Shown here: positions 45,407 through 57,202 of the stretch, piece after piece | How positions within the stretch are numbered: the stretch's first letter is position 1 | How the letters are laid out: each line of letters opens with the position of its first letter | NCBI RefSeq assembly: GCF_950295315.1 | Contig: NC_080165.1 | Span: 10,531,723 to 10,595,722 of the forward strand | From: Erinaceus europaeus | Taxonomy: Eukaryota; Chordata; Mammalia; Eulipotyphla; Erinaceidae | Direction of reading: 5' to 3' | Length of the DNA: 64,000 nt | Notes under the pieces: generated by a model | Databases searched by the model: none | The model's input: the letters and a program-made list of their open reading frames with translations, nothing else | Told to the model about the DNA's origin: nothing | Program-made: the position numbers and the translations under genes

Positions 45407-46707
45407 GGGCACCAAAGTAAAAACCCAGTGGTGAGGGGTAGACATGTAGCTTCCTGGGCCAGTGGGGGGTGGGAGTGGGCGGGAGGGATGGGTCACAGTC
45501 CTTTGGTGGTGGGAATGGTGTTTATGCACACTCCTAGCAAAATGTAGACATATAAATCAGTAGTTAATTAATATGAGAGGGGGAAAATCAATTGTATGTC
45601 TCAAAGTTTCTCAAAACACAAACTGGATCCTTTTAATATATAGGCTGTGTATTTGATATGCAGACTCTCTCAAAAGCCTAGATCAAGTAGATTAGAAGCA
45701 TCCAATAGCACAGCTATATACAAGATACTGGGTACTGTACAGCAAACCCTAACAAAAGGACTTTTCAAAGTTAACCCAATTACCAAATAATGTGATAACA
45801 ATAACTATCGATTGTCTTTTGGAACCCTAAGACAGCAGGAACCTCACATCTCCACTATAGAGCCCCTACTTCCCCCAGTCCTGGAACCCTTGGATAGGGC
45901 CCACTTTCCCGTATGCATCTCCCAATCCAAACCAAATAATATTGCATCCACCGATCACAACCTAACCAACGAAACGATTTCCACCTCAACATGCTTCACC
46001 TCAGACTGTGTCCAGAGACTTCACGTGTGGAATGACAACCCTTCAGCTTCATTACTCGGATGAGACCTTTCCTTTTATAGTACACTCTAATTTCATCTCA
46101 GGTAGTTCACTTTCTAACAAAGTCCCATAACCTAGATATACACCAGTTTCTGTGAGAGAGAGCTTATGTGCACACGTATCCATAAACTACTGCAAAATAT
46201 ATACCTGAAAGCAGTAGTACACTAGAGTTTGCAGTGAGTACCTCCCTAACACTTCCTCTCCACTATTCCAAGCTTGGGATCCATGATTGCTCAACAAATC
46301 GTTTGGCTTCGTATGTTTACTCTCTTTTCAATCACCAGGTTCCAGATGCCACCAGGATGCTGGCCAGGCTTCCCTGGATTGAAGACCCCACCAGTGTGTC
46401 CTGGAGCTCAGCTTCCCCAGAGACACACCTTACTAGGGAAAGAGAGAGGCAGACTGGGAGTATGGACAGACCAGTCAACACCCATGTTCAGCGGGGAAGC
46501 AATTACAGAAACCAGACCTTCTACCTTCTGCAACCCTCAACGACCCTGGGTCCATGCTCCCAGAGGGCTAGAGAATGGGAAAGCTATCATGGGAGGGGGT
46601 GGGTTATGGAGATTGGGTGGTGGGAATTGTGTGGAGTTGTACCCCTCCTACCTTATGTTTTTGTTCATTAATCCTTTCTTAAATAAAAAAATTTAAAAAA
46701 AATAAAT
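45407..46707 (+). repeat. Repeat X, longest copy (1.3 kb), with 17-bp target duplication
   Basis: AAATAAAAGAAGCTAGA occurs at 45390-45406 and 46708-46724. The element begins GGGCACCAAAGTAAAAACCC, a start shared with the L1 3'UTR motif at 20238 and 57040, and ends in an A-rich tail. A GGTGGTGGGAATGGTGT-type module appears near 45500 and again near 46620, so the element looks like two 3'UTR-like units in tandem. Confidence 0.88.
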
Positions 46708-46724
46708 AAATAAAAGAAGCTAGA

Positions 46725-47339
46725 AGAGCTTAACGACTCATGTTCATCAATTCCCGTATGCTCTGAGAAAAACAACTGTGAGAGTTATGACAACATGCAA
46801 ACACATCATTGGGCTGAGTTTCAAAAACATCTGGAATGTGTCAGTGAGATGAATGACTCAAAATTACTTGGCTTCTCTGCTTGGTGAATTGTCCCACTCA
46901 GAGTCAAACACCAATCATTACAGACACTGTACTGAGTAGGATCAGTGATGGAAAAGTCCAGGTCACTGGGAGGTCAAGTAAAAGAAAGATGCCCCAAGTC
47001 TTTGGATGGCCACACACAGCGTGAGTTTGGCAGCGGCTTGAAGATGCCAAGGGGTCGGTCACGTAGGGTCCTGGCATGACTGTGGGGACTCGTCCGTTCA
47101 CCTTCATCAACCTCAGCCACCCAAGCCCAGGATTTGAATGTATGTGAACAGAAGCCAACTTGTCTGAGCATGGAGTTTCCTTGTCCATTCTGCCTTCTCT
47201 CCTCCGCCCTCCTGGTGATGGAGAGTCAGGCTTATAATGGAGACTCTTGTGTTGCTCCTTCAGTCAGTGAGGCCCAGCAGTTATTCAGGTGCAAGCCTGG
47301 ATCCACAGCACTTGCACAACTTGGAAGGTATTAAAATTG
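46725..47339. other. Intergenic, nothing recognised
   Basis: Slightly higher GC near 47020-47250; no splice-bounded ORF I can support. Confidence 0.4.
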
Positions 47340-47350
47340 ACAATTCTCAG

Positions 47351-47706
47351 GGGGTCGGGCGGTGGCGCAGCGGGTTAAGAGCAGGTGGCACAAAGTGCAA
47401 GGACCGGCGTAAGGATCCGGGTTGGAGCCCCCGGCTCCCCACCTGCAGGGGAGTCGCTTCCCAGGCGGTGAAGCAGGTCTGCAGGTGTCTGTCTTTCTCT
47501 CCCCCTCTCTGTCTTCCTCTCCTCTCTCCATTTCTCTCTGTCCTGTCCAACAACGAACAACATCAACAATGGTAATAATAATAAGCACAACAAGGCTACA
47601 ACAACAAGGGCAACAAAAGGGGGGAAAAATGGCCTCCAGGAGCAGTGGATTCATGGTGCAGGCACTGAGCCCTCGCAATAACCCTGGAGGCAAAAAAAAA
47701 AAAAAT
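47351..47706 (+). mobile_element. SINE-A-long
   Basis: ACAATTCTCAG is duplicated at 47340-47350 and 47707-47717; near-consensus long form. Confidence 0.93.
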
Positions 47707-47861
47707 ACAATTCTCAGGCCTTCCTCCAGCTATTCTCAATTGGATTCAAAGGGGGGCACCCGGTTTAACAGGGCTCAGTAACTCTGAGTACTTGCCAAAT
47801 TAGGAAAACAGACCATGTCTTTGTCAGATGCCCCTTTTTGTTTTGTTTTGTTTTATTTTTT

Positions 47862-48057
47862 CTTTCATTTCTCTTCTTTAGACAGAGAGTTAAAAACAGA
47901 GAGATAGAAATGGGAGAGAGAGAGAGAGACAGAGAGGAACTGAAGCAGCACTGCAGCTCCTGAAACTTCGTCCCTGCATTTGCTCCCATGTACAGGCCCA
48001 GCCCAGACCCCTGGGAGTTAACCTGCGCTCTACCAGGTGGGCCACCTGACAGTCCCC
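47862..48057 (-). mobile_element. Degenerate tRNA-SINE
   Basis: AGCAGCACTGCAGCTCCTGA body and CTACCAGGTGGGCCACC head in reverse. Confidence 0.65.
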
Positions 48058-48289
48058 CATGGGTCTGCTTCTGAGTCTTCCTTTCTAGACTGGTTTCCAG
48101 TGTCCCACTCTTTGGGGACTGACTATGGGTCTCAGAGCTGACGAAGTTCTGTTTCAGATTACTACAAACCTGTTTAGCTGTGTTTTAAACATTCATACAT
48201 TCTCTTCCTTCACAGATCTTGGAAGTGCAGACTGTAGAGTTACCTCAAGTAGGCATCTCTCTAGTAGATGGGTATTTTTTCTTTTTTAT

Positions 48290-48494
48290 TATTATTATCT
48301 TTATTTATTGGATAGAGACAGCCAGAAATCAAGAGGGAAAGGGATGATAGAGAGGGAAAGACACAGAGACACCTGCAGCCCTACTTCACCACTCATGAAG
48401 CTTTCCCCCTGCAGGTGGGGACTAGGGGCTCAAACCCGGGTCCTTGTGCATTATAAGACAAGTGCTCAACCAGGTGCACCGCCACCCAACCCTG
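48290..48494 (-). mobile_element. SINE-B
   Basis: ATCTTTATTTATTGGATAGA end; head GGGTTGGGTGGCGGTGCACC in reverse. Confidence 0.9.
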
Positions 48495-49058
48495 GTACTT
48501 TTATTTTCTGACATGTGTTCAGTATATACCTGTGAACTCCAGAAACTCCAGAAGGACCACAGTTGAGGCTCTATTAGGTCTAAATTAAAGGGAGAGGAGA
48601 CTACCTTCATCCCTTGGGGAGTAGGCAGAGCACTCTAGATATTGCGTAAAATATTTTTACAACATCAGTCCACTCAACAATATCATGTACCTGAATGATC
48701 AGGTTTTGTAATCGCAGATATCTGTCATCATCAGCACAGGGGGCACGAAGGGCCAGGACTCTGAGAGGAGAGTTGGACAAGATGGTAGTGCCAACTTCCC
48801 AGGGGTATTAAAGTTTATTCAGGCTTCCACAGAGACCAGGAACAATGTTTATATTGACAATCTGTTTACAATAGTATGACATTTTAGGAGTGTAATTTCA
48901 TACCTAGGCATGTATGACACAGACATACCTCACAACACCTCCACAAATTTTGTGTGCTAGGAATATAGAAGATTGTCTTCTTCAACAGTGAAAGGACATT
49001 AGGAGACTTTGGTGGTGAATCTTACGCACCTATAGAGACGTAAAGATATTTCACTGCT
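48495..49058. other. Intergenic, nothing recognised
   Basis: Unique sequence. Confidence 0.4.
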
Positions 49059-49205
49059 GTGGTCCGGGAGGTGGCGTAGTAATAGGGCTTTGGACTCTCA
49101 AGCGTGAGGTCCCGAGTTTGATCCCTGGCAGCATATGTGCCAGAGTGATATCTGGTTCTTGCTCTCTCCTATCTTTCTCATATATTAATTAATTAATTAA
49201 TTAAA
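49059..49205 (+). mobile_element. SINE-C
   Basis: TTGGACTCTCAAGCGTGAGG; tail ATATTAATTAATTAATTAAT; target-like GATATTTCACT on both sides. Confidence 0.88.
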
Positions 49206-49452
49206 GATATTTCACTATTTGTTTTAATCCCAGTACCACTTTATGAAAGAAAGGCTATGGTTTTGTTAATTTATCCTTTCTTAAATAAAAAATAAATCTA
49301 AAAAAAAAGAAATGTTGATTAACAAAATTTTTGTTGTCACAAGGGTACATTTTCCCCGAAGAGAAGCATATTTCACACACGTACCCAGCGAGGCCACACA
49401 CACACACAATTAATGTATTAGGAAAAGAAAGTGTTTAGAAATAATTTAACAT

Positions 49453-49562
49453 TCAGGGGAGATAGCATAATGGTTATACAAACAGACTCTCGTGCCTGAA
49501 GCTCTGATGTCAAAGCTTCAATCCACTGCACCACCATAAACCAGAGCTGAACAGTGGTCTGG
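49453..49562 (+). mobile_element. SINE-D
   Basis: GGGGAGATAGCATAATGGTT head, AACAGACTCTCGTGCCTGAA, CATAAACCAGAGCTGAACAG. Confidence 0.85.
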
Positions 49563-49566
49563 TAAA

Positions 49567-49584
49567 AAATAAAAAAGAAAGAAA

Positions 49585-49647
<63 letters not shown>
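49567..49647 (+). repeat. (GAAA)n microsatellite
   Basis: About 20 GAAA units forming the expanded tail of SINE-D. Confidence 0.95.
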
Positions 49648-49648
<1 letters not shown>

Positions 49649-49912
49649 GTCGGAAGGTAGCACAGCGGTTTAAGAGCAGGTAGTGCAAAGTGCAAGGACC
49701 GGCGTAAGGATCTCGGTTCGAGCCCCTGGCTCCCCACCAGTAGGGGAGTCACTTCACAGGCGGTGAAGCAGGTCTGCAGGTGTCTGTCTTTCTCTCCTCC
49801 TCTCTGTCTTCCCCTCCTCTCTCCATTTCTCTCTGTCCTATCCAACAACAACAATAATAACTACAACAATAAAACAAGGGCAACAAAAGGGAATAAATAA
49901 ATATTTTTTTAA
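49648..49912 (+). mobile_element. SINE-A
   Basis: GAGTCGGAAGGTAGCACAGC head, placed within the tetranucleotide array. Confidence 0.92.
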
Positions 49913-49978
49913 AAGAAAGGAAGGAAGGAAGGAAGGAAGGAAGGAAGGAAGGAAGGAAGGAAGGAAGGGAGGAAGGAG
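49913..49978 (+). repeat. (GGAA)n microsatellite
   Basis: About 15 GGAA units; with the (GAAA)n array it brackets the SINE-A. Confidence 0.95.
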
Positions 49979-50948
49979 GAATAACTCAACAATACAACAT
50001 AACAAACACTCCCTGAACATCAAATGTTGGGCTATAGGGTTCTAAGTGCTTTAGGAAACAAAAGAGAATATCCATCTCTACCTCCACAAAGCCCAATTGA
50101 CCTGATAAAACAAACCATTCACAGGAGTAAAGACCTGGAAATGGAATGTTATGTTCTGGTTTCAGCATGGAAACACTTAGAAAAGTTAGTTCTGCAAGGA
50201 TACAACTTTTCTGAACCTCTGTGGAATAAAAATTTCCACCTAGTTACATCTTTTCTAAGACAGAAACTTGATGTGAATGTAGATCTGTTGTTTTGTTTAT
50301 TTTTTAATCTAAGAAGTGAGAAAAAATTGCTTATGACCCATGAAACTGTTCATCTTACATCACAAATACCCTCTTCCCTGACTTCTATTTTTTTTCTATG
50401 TAGCTGCAGTATTTGTCATTGTGGAGGCACAAATGTAATAAAATCAGAATTTTTAAAATCTCTCACTTGAGGTAAGTGTCACAGGATTTGCCATTGGAAC
50501 TGGTTCTCTTCACACATGCGCACACTGTGAACAGTGTCCAACTGATATATTCCGGTTTTCATTCCTGCGTAGCGATGCAAAAAGCTAACAGTGAGAGAAA
50601 GAAGAGTATCTAGTAGTGCTATCTCAATGGGCCTGGGCCACGTCAGAAGCGATGATATTGTCTCAATATGCATCTCACTTCTCTGTTACGATCCTTTGGA
50701 GACCAGGAAATGTTCCCTATCAAAAGTCAACATCAGAACGGAGTACAGTATCCTCATTATGTTCTCTGTGGTGCACAGGAGAACAGATTTTATTTGCCTT
50801 GAGTGAATACTGCCTCATAAAATGCACTTTACATTTACACTGACAATTTCTGTCATGCTGTTGTCATATGTTATTTTTGTATTTAATAAAAAAATTCTTG
50901 ACCTTTTTCAAATAAAATACTCATGCACCCAGATTGCCTGACTTGGCT
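49979..50948. other. Unique block with a CpG-richer, 3'UTR-like portion
   Basis: From about 50480 to 50935 CpGs are denser than around it, and the end reads GTATTTAATAAAAAAATTC then AAATAAAATAC. It could be a retrocopy; parent not recognised. Confidence 0.3.
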
Positions 50949-51191
50949 CGGTGCCTACACTATGAATCCACTGCTCCTGGGGGCCATTTTTCTATTTTTG
51001 TTGTTGTTGGATAGGGCAGAAAGAAATTGAGAGAGGATGGGAAGACAGAGGGACAGAAAGAAATAGACACCTGCACACCTGCTTCAACGCTTGTGAGGCG
51101 ACTCACTGGAGGTGGGGAGACAGGTGCTTGAACCCAGTTCCTTGCTCTTCATACTATGTGTGCTTGAACTGGTGCGCCACCACCTGGCCCC
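50949..51191 (-). mobile_element. SINE-A-long
   Basis: CCTGACTTGG is duplicated beside both ends (about 50938 and 51191). Confidence 0.88.
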
Positions 51192-51344
51192 CTGACTTGG
51201 TTTTCCACAATTTATTTTTGAGCTTAAATTCCATCTGAACTACTGCCACATTCCAGCCTCCACTGCTTACTACTCTTGATTCCATCGTTGATGTACTTCA
51301 CACTTTGACTCCTATTTTCTCATTTCAAAATGTAAAACAGTAGG

Positions 51345-51612
51345 AGTCGGGTGGTAGCACAGTGCGTTAAGCTCATGTGGCACGAAGAGCAAGGATCCCG
51401 GTTCGAGCCCCTGGCTCCCCAACTGCAGGGGAGTCGCTTCACAGGCAGTGAAGCAGGTCTGCTGGTGTCTTTCTCTCCCTCTCTGTCTTCCCCTCCTCTC
51501 TCCATTTCTCTGTCCTATCTAACGACGACAACATTAATAACAACAATAATAACTACAACAACAATAAAAAAACAAGGGCAACAAAAGGGAAAATAAATAT
51601 TAAAAAAAAAGA
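51345..51612 (+). mobile_element. SINE-A
   Basis: GGAGTCGGGTGGTAGCACAG head; complete tail. Confidence 0.92.
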
Positions 51613-51987
51613 AAAAGAAAGCAAATAGGCAAAATGAATCCATGGATTCAGCACAGCGGCTGTGCTGAATTGTATCATTCTGTAAATTGCTTTTGTTGTG
51701 TGAAGGAGAAAATGAGCTGACTACAATTTATCTTAATTGATAAAGAGGAAAATCATCTCAATTTGAAATAAATAGATCCAGATGACATTTTATAAAGAGA
51801 CAACAAATAAACCAAGGCTACACTTTGTAACCACATTTCACAACACTGGGCATTGTAGTTTGAAGATAGCTCCCACCCATTGTTTTGTTGGGTTTTTTTT
51901 TTTTTTCAGGTATGCATGTGAACAGATGTATGAGAAATGGAGAGAAAAAAGTGTTCACTTCTACCTGCTACTGAATGATATATAAAC

Positions 51988-52198
51988 TTGGGGCTAGGTG
52001 GTGGTGCACCTGGTTGAGTGCACATGTTACAATGCTCAAGGACCTAGGTTCCAGGCCCCAGTACCCACCTGCAGAGGGAAAGCTTTGTGAGTGGTGAAGC
52101 AGGGCTAGAGGTGTCTCTCTGCTTCTCTCCATCTTGCCCACCCCCTTCCCTCTTGATTTCTGATGGTCTCTATCCAATAAATACAGATAATTTTAAAA
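51988..52198 (+). mobile_element. SINE-B
   Basis: TTGGGGCTAGGTGGTGGTGC head; lies directly upstream of the L1 at 52203. Confidence 0.9.
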
Positions 52199-54056
52199 AA
52201 TTTAATGAGGGGAAGAAAGCATTCTTCAGGACATAATAGCTGAGAACTTCCACAGTCTAGACAACATAAAAGACATAAAGGTTCAAGAAGCCCAGAGGGT
52301 CCCAAAGAGAATTAACCCAGACTTAAAGACACCAAGACACATCATATTTAGAATGGAAAGGAATAAGGATAAAGAAAGGCTCCTGAAGGCTGCAAGAGAA
52401 AAACAAAGAGTCACCTACAGAGGAAAACCCATAAGATTAGCAGCAGACTTCTCCACACAAACACTATAGGCCAGAAGAGAATGGCAAGATATCGATCGAG
52501 TGCTCAATGAGAGAGGCTTTCAACCAAGACTACTGTATCCTGATAGACTATCATTCAGACTAGATGACATAAAAACCTTTTCAGACAAGCAACAGTTGAA
52601 GGAATCAACTATCATCAAGCCTGCCCTGAAAGAAGTTCTGAGAGGTCTCCTATAAAATTGCCATATATCAGAACACTCTAAAGATCTACAAGAATGGCAT
52701 TCAAATATCTTTGATCTTTGATAGCAATAAGTGTCAATGGCCTGAATTCACCTATTAAAAGGCACAGAGTAGAAGATGGATGAGTAAACACAGCCCAACG
52801 ATATGCTGTCTACAGGAAACCCACCTAACTCAACAAGACAAACACAGATTCAAAGTGAAAGGACTGAAAACTACCATACAAGCTAATGGCCCACAAAAAA
52901 AGGGCAGGAACAGCTATTCTCATATCTGACATGATAGACTTTAAAATAAATAGAATTTAAAAAGATAGGAATGGACACTACTTAATGCTCAGAGGATCAG
53001 TCAATCAAGAGGACTTAACAATTGCTAACATCTATGCACCCAATGAGAAGCCATCTAAATACATCAAACATCTACTGAAAGAGCTACAGCAGTATAGTTA
53101 CAGCAACACAGTAATAATAGGAGACTTCAACACCCCACTCTCTCAACTTGACAGATAATCCAGGCAGAAAATCAATAAAGACATGAAGGAGCTAAATGAG
53201 GAGATAGATAAACTAGAACTATTGGACATTTTCAGAGTCATTCATCCCAAGAAACTGGAATGCACATTTTACTCAAGTCCACATGGGTCATTCTCAAGGA
53301 TAGACCATATGTTAGGCCACAAAGACAGCATCAGCAAATTCAAGAGCATTGAAATCATGTCAAGCATCTTCTCAGACCACAGTGGAATTAAACTAACACT
53401 TAACAATCAACAAAAAATTAGTAATAGTCCCAAAATGTGGAAGCTCAACAGTACACCACTTAACAACTACTGGGTCAAAGAGGAAATAAAGAAAAAAAAT
53501 CAACATGTTTTGAGAGTTAAATGAAAATGAAGACACAAGCTATCAAAATATTTGGGACACAGCTAAGGCAGTACTGAGAGGGAAGTTCATAGCCATACAA
53601 GCACACATTAGGAAACCAGAAAAAGGACAAATAAACAGCCTGATTTCACATCTTAAAGACCTAGAAGAAGAAGAACAAAGGAACCCTAAAGCAACCAGAA
53701 GAACAGAATTCACTAAAGTTAGGGCAGAAATAAATAACAATTAAGATAAGAAAACCATACAAAAAATCAACAAAAGTAAGTGTTGTTTCTTTGAAAAAGT
53801 GAACAAAATCGACAAACCTTTAGCCAGACTCACAAAAAAAAAGGGGAGAAGACACAAATAAATCAGATAGTAAATGAAAGAGGAGATATCACAACAGACA
53901 CCACAGAAATTCAGCATATCATGCGAGTCTTCTATGAACAACTCTATGGCACCAAGCTAGAGAACCTGAAAGAAATGAATAATTTCCTAGATACCTACCA
54001 ACTTCCAAAATTAAGTAAAGAGGAACTAGATAACATGAACAGGCCCATCACAGCTA

Positions 54057-54698
54057 ATGAAATTTAAAGTTATCAAAAACCTTCTCAAGAATAAAAGTCC
54101 TGGACCAAATGGTTTTACAAATGAATTCTACAAAACCTTAAAAGAAGAACAAATACCTCTACTTTTAAAAGTCTTCCAGAAGATTGAAGACACTGGAATA
54201 CTCCCTTCCAGCTTCTATCAAGGCAACATCATTTTGATACCAAAAGCAGACAGTAACACAACCAAAGAAGAAAACTACAGACCAATATCTCTGATGAACA
54301 TAGATGCTAAAATATTGAACAAAATTCTAGCCAACCAGATACAGCAATATATTAAAAAGATTGTTCATCATTACCAAGTGGGGTTTATCCCAGGCATGCA
54401 AGTTTGGGTTAATATACGTAAATCAAGCAACATGATCCACCACATCAATAAAAGCAAGACCAAAAACCACATGATCATATCAATAGATGTAGAGATAGCC
54501 TTTGACAAAATACAACATCTCTTTAGTATCAAAACTCTACAGAAAATGGGAACAGATGGAAAATTCCTGAAGATAGTGGAGTCTATATATAGCAAACCTA
54601 CAGCCAACATCATACTCAGAGGTGAAAAACTGGAAGCATTTCCCCTCAGATCAGGTACTAGACAGGGCTGCCCACTATCACCACTACTATCAACATAG
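54057..54698 (+). pseudogene. L1 ORF2 reverse transcriptase segment (inactive)
   Basis: A 213-codon open stretch carries L1 RT motifs: [46 protein letters not shown] (motif A region) and [13 protein letters not shown]. It stops before the catalytic box, which resumes in another frame at 54698 and reads FADV instead of FADD. It is a fragment, not a cellular gene. Confidence 0.95.
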
Positions 54699-55207
54699 TG
54701 TTGGAAGTTCTTGCCATAGCAATCAGGCAGGAGCAAAGAATTAAAGGGATACAGATTGGAAGAGAAGAAGTCAAACTCTCCTTATTTGCAGATGTCATGA
54801 TAGTATACACAGAAAAACCTAAGGAATACAGCAAGAAGCTTTTGGAAATCATCAGGCAATACAGTAAGGTATCAGGCTACAAAATTAACATTCAAAAGTC
54901 AGTGGCATTCCTCTATACAAACACAAAGTTAGTAGAAGTTGAAATCCAGAAATCAATTCCTTTTACTATAGCAACAAAAACATTAAAATATCTACGAATA
55001 AACCTAACCAAAGAAGTGAAAGACTTGTATACTGAAAATTATGAGTCACTACTCAAGGAAATTGAAAAAGACACAAAGAAGTGGAAAGATATTCCATGTT
55101 CATGGGTAGACAGAATTAACATAATCAAAATGAATATATTACCCAGAGCCATCTACAAATTTAATGCTATCCCCATCAAGATCCCAACCACATTTTTAGG
55201 AGAATAG
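54698..55207 (+). pseudogene. L1 ORF2 RT, C-terminal part after a frameshift
   Basis: It continues the 54057-54698 segment in a new frame: [33 protein letters not shown] (second catalytic Asp replaced by Val), then the thumb region PWVDRIN-like [20 protein letters not shown]. It ends at a stop after TTFLGE. Confidence 0.93.
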
Positions 55208-55356
55208 AACAAATGCTACAAATGTTTATCTGGAACCAGAAAAGACCTAGAATTGCCAAAACAATCGTGAGAAGAACAGAACTGGAGGCATCACACTCCC
55301 AGATCTCAAATAATATTATAGGGTCATTGTCATCAAAACTGCTTGGTTATAGTAGG

Positions 55357-55610
55357 GCACCAAAGTAAAAACCCTGGGTGAAGGGTGAGGGTGGATGTTC
55401 AGCTTCATGGGGCAGGGGGGTTGGGGGGGGGGAGTTGGGGGAATGAGATGGGACACAGTCTTTTGGTGGTGGGGATGTTTATGCACTCCTATTAATTTGC
55501 AGTCATATAAATCACTATTTACGTTATATGGAGGGGAAAAACTGAATGTCTCGGACTTTTTAAAGCACAGACTGAGTCTTTTTAATACATAGGCTGAGTC
55601 TTTGATATAT
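55357..55610 (+). repeat. Repeat X 5' fragment inside L1 ORF2
   Basis: It begins GCACCAAAGTAAAAACCCTG like the 45.4 kb copy and ends about TTTAATACATAGGCTGAGTC. L1 resumes at GGACAGAATATTCACCACAG with several hundred bases of ORF2 missing. Confidence 0.8.
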
Positions 55611-55691
55611 TGGACAGAATATTCACCACAGAAGAGATACAAAATGCTGAGAAACACATGAAAAAATGCTCCAAGTCTTTGTGTCAGAGAA

Positions 55692-56026
55692 ATGCAAATA
55701 AAGACAACAGTGAAATACCACTTCACTCCTGTGAGAATGTCATACATCAGAAAAGGTAGCAGCAGCAAATGTTGGAGAGGTTGTGGGGTAAAAGGAACCC
55801 TCCTGCACTGCTGGTGGGAATGTCAATTGGTCCAGCCTCTGTGGAGAACAGTCTGGAGAACTCTCAGAAGGCTAGAAATGGACCTACCCTATGATCCTAC
55901 AATTCCTCTCCTGCAGACATACCCTAAGGAACCCAGCACACCCATCCAAAAAGATCTGTGTACACATATGTCCTTAGCAGCACAATCTGTAATAGCCAAA
56001 ACCTGGAAGCAACCCAGGTGTCCAAC
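55692..56026 (+). pseudogene. L1 ORF2 C-terminal region, interrupted by an LTR
   Basis: It encodes [37 protein letters not shown] and [20 protein letters not shown], the L1 C-terminal cysteine motif region. The natural frame is cut at 56027 by the nested LTR and continues after 56795. Confidence 0.93.
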
Positions 56027-56788
56027 TGCCAGCACTCACATGGGGTGGATCCAACCGAGAAGGTAAGCCTCTGACCCTCCCTCACCAGTTCTAGTGACTG
56101 CATGAAATAGAAAGAGGCATCGGGAGTTATTCTGGTATAAACATCTGCTTATTTAGAGATGGGTAAAGGCTTTTATACTGAGTTAAACAAAAAACATTTT
56201 TCACATATGTCAGAAATTATAGGTTTCTTAAAGGTAAGCTTGCCCCCGTAGTAAGGGGTTGGTATGATAAGAATTGATAAGATACATAAAGGTCAAGACA
56301 ATCAGTTTCCTTGATGCAGGCAAGTTAATTATCCAAAGGTGTTTGAGAAAAGCATAGGAGTTAAACCAGTAAGGTGAGGTAGAGAAGGAGAAAAACAAAT
56401 CTTGATGTAAATCACAGATATCAAAGGACACAAGGAACTAGAATATGGGATAACACTGCCAGGTACTGGCAGGGGCGTATGATAGAGTGTGTTCTCCTAT
56501 ATGATCAAAAGATGAAGCTATAGTTAATGTGAGAACTTTGAATGAACTTTGAAGCAAGCAGCCACTTAGTCTGATAGCAAGAGAATGAACTAAGTATGAG
56601 AGGCAGTAGGCATTCTGTGAGCTTGAGAGACTAACAAGTGTGGGAGACTAACAAACTGAGTCTGGGAGACTTTTACTCTGGCTCATCTCTATAAGGAGAG
56701 AGGCTAACAAGTGGGGTGTCTTTCCAGACCTCCACCCAAGGATGGGAGAGCTCCCCTAAGCTCTACCAAGCTTTCACATAGTCCCACA
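56027..56788 (-). mobile_element. Solo LTR nested inside an L1, 762 bp
   Basis: On the minus strand it starts TGTGGGACTATGTGAAAGCT and ends GTGAGTGCTGGCA, the same family as 22845-23570. A 6-bp duplication TCCAAC flanks it (56021-56026 and 56789-56794). It splits the 3' part of L1 ORF2, which resumes at once on both sides, so it is younger than that L1. No coding interior remains. Confidence 0.92.
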
Positions 56789-57202
56789 TCCAACAACAGA
56801 TGAGTAGCTGAGCAAGTTGTGGTCTATATATACAGAATGGAATACTATTCAGCTATAAAAAAAAATGGTGACTTCACCATTTTCAGCCAATCTTGGATCG
56901 ATCTTGAAAAATTCATGTTAAGTGAAATAAGTCAGAAACAGAAGGATGAATATGCGATGATCTCACTCTCAGGCAGAAGTTGAGAAACAAGAAAGAAGAG
57001 AAAACACAAGTAGAACCTAAAGTGGAATTGGCATGTTGCACCAAAGTAAAAGACTCTGGGGTAGGTGGGGGTGGGGGGAATACAGGTCCAAAAAGGATGA
57101 CAGAGGACTCTGGGGTGGGTGGGGGTTGTATTGTTATATGGAAAACTGGGAAATGTTATGCTTGTAGAAACTATTGTATTTATTGTCTAATGTACCAGCC
57201 TG

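Larger units (their letters stand above)
52203..57192 (+). mobile_element. L1 retrotransposon, 5'-truncated, defective, with nested insertions
   Basis: It starts within the ORF1 3' part (ORF1 stop at 52653-52655). ORF2 follows: remnants of the endonuclease to about 53520, reverse transcriptase at 54057-55200, and the C-terminal Cys knuckle (HCWWEC) at 55692-56026, continuing after a nested LTR to a 3'UTR ending near 57192. ORF2 is cut by several stops and frameshifts, and the RT active-site FADD reads FADV. About 260 bp of repeat X (55357-55610) replaces several hundred bases of ORF2. Confidence 0.95.

Noticed and set aside
45812..46063. 83-codon frame inside repeat X as a conserved protein
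   Set aside because: Other X copies have stops and indels in the matching region; similarity is at DNA level only.
49567..49978. CRISPR-like array from regular short repeats
   Set aside because: Simple tetranucleotide microsatellites without spacers, in a vertebrate genome.
50024..50470. 148-codon plus-strand open frame in unique sequence
   Set aside because: No domain, signal or splice pattern recognised; a single frame of this size is expected by chance in AT-rich DNA of this length.
53183..53524. 113-codon endonuclease-like frame as a cellular gene
   Set aside because: It is the L1 ORF2 endonuclease region (FRVIHPKKLECTFYSS, SRIDHMLGHKDSISKF) inside a broken L1.
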